Part shown: in pieces, positions 6,067-6,353 of the stretch
Position numbering within the stretch: the stretch's first letter is position 1
Layout: the number at the start of each line of letters is the position of its first letter
Origin: an uncultured Ruminococcus sp.
GTDB taxonomy: Bacteria > Bacillota > Clostridia > Oscillospirales > Acutalibacteraceae
NCBI GenBank assembly: GCA_902773245.1
Contig: CACYDY010000119.1
Coordinates: 1 to 6,353 of the forward strand
Reading direction: 5' to 3'
Length of the DNA: 6,353 bases
Position numbers and translations under genes: made by a program
Notes under the pieces: generated by a model
The model's database searches: none
Told to the model about the DNA's origin: nothing
Seen by the model: the letters and a program-made list of their open reading frames with translations, nothing else

Positions 6067-6353
6067 ATGGCAGTAAATTATGCAGTACTGAAAAAAGGCG
6101 GTTTTATGCGTCAGAAACAGAAGAATAATTTTTCGCTGCGATTAAGAGTTGTCGGCGGAAACGTAACTTCGGGGCAGCTTGCTAAAATAGCTGAGGTATC
6201 GGAGAAGTTTGGCGAGGGGTACGTCCATCTGACCTCCAGACAGAGTGTGGAAATACCTTTTATTAAGATCGATGATATTGACAATGTCAAGGAAGCTCTC
6301 GCCGAAGGAAGTGTTGAACCGGGAGTGTGCGGACCGAGAGTTCGAACTATCAC
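6067..6353 (+). CDS. Sulfite/nitrite reductase-type siroheme protein, N-terminal part
   Basis: The gene is cut by the right window edge; 95 residues are visible. The ATG at 6067 follows AAGGAG (6053-6058), which overlaps the stop of the preceding gene, with 8 bases between. The start MAVNYAVLKKGGFMRQKQKN and the ferredoxin-like half-domain ending YVHLTSRQSVEIPFI (52-66) fit small anaerobic sulfite/nitrite reductases that use siroheme and an iron-sulfur cluster. R58 in TSRQ probably matches R83 of E. coli CysI, and R93 in PRVRTI probably matches R153; both help bind siroheme and substrate. The cluster-binding cysteine motifs would lie downstream, outside the window. The operon upstream supplies the siroheme precursor, which favours sulfite reduction to sulfide for the adjacent MetY-type enzyme. 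Nitrite as substrate cannot be excluded. The beginning resembles short assimilatory types rather than the longer NADPH-dependent CysI. Confidence 0.85.
   Translation, partial: MAVNYAVLKKGGFMRQKQKNNFSLRLRVVGGNVTSGQLAKIAEVSEKFGEGYVHLTSRQSVEIPFIKIDDIDNVKEALAEGSVEPGVCGPRVRTI

Noticed and set aside
6111..6353. Minus-strand open frame over the reductase gene
   Set aside because: The + strand frame here gives clear reductase motifs (LTSRQ, PRVRTI); the minus frame is its shadow.

Overview
This window is a dense, one-directional gene cluster from what looks like an anaerobic clostridial Firmicute. That assignment is an inference from four things: purine-rich Shine-Dalgarno sites before every gene with a visible start, moderate GC with frequent AGA and ATA codons, a fused CobA-HemD protein, and a short siroheme-type sulfite reductase. 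All genes lie on the + strand. No RNA gene, mobile element, CRISPR array or extended repeat was seen.

Positions 1-3965 hold a tightly overlapping tetrapyrrole operon: the 3' end of hemC (porphobilinogen deaminase), a cobA-hemD fusion (uroporphyrinogen-III methyltransferase plus uroporphyrinogen-III synthase), hemB (porphobilinogen synthase) and hemL (glutamate-1-semialdehyde aminomutase). HemL shows that 5-aminolevulinate comes from glutamyl-tRNA (the C5 route). Together these genes lead from glutamate-1-semialdehyde to precorrin-2. No gene after uroporphyrinogen III on the way to protoheme is present. Neighbouring genes overlap by 10, 14 and 4 bases, which suggests translational coupling.

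Seven bases after hemL, positions 3973-4749 encode a TcdA/CsdL-type member of the ThiF/MoeB (E1-like) family. The only real intergenic gap, 4750-4827, follows. It is AT-rich and holds a possible weak terminator, a possible promoter and a long imperfect palindrome that could be an operator.

Positions 4828-6054 encode a PLP enzyme of the O-acetylhomoserine sulfhydrylase (MetY) type. From 6067 the N-terminal part of a sulfite/nitrite reductase-type protein runs off the window.

The layout reads as an assimilatory sulfur module. The first genes make precorrin-2, the siroheme precursor. The sulfite reductase-type protein would use siroheme to make sulfide, and the MetY-type enzyme would fix sulfide into homocysteine. 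The precorrin-2 dehydrogenase and ferrochelatase step is not visible and may lie upstream. No clearly new system was found. The most interesting unexplained items are the palindrome at the internal promoter, the place of the TcdA-like gene between siroheme and sulfur genes, and the probable TTG start of the MetY-type gene.
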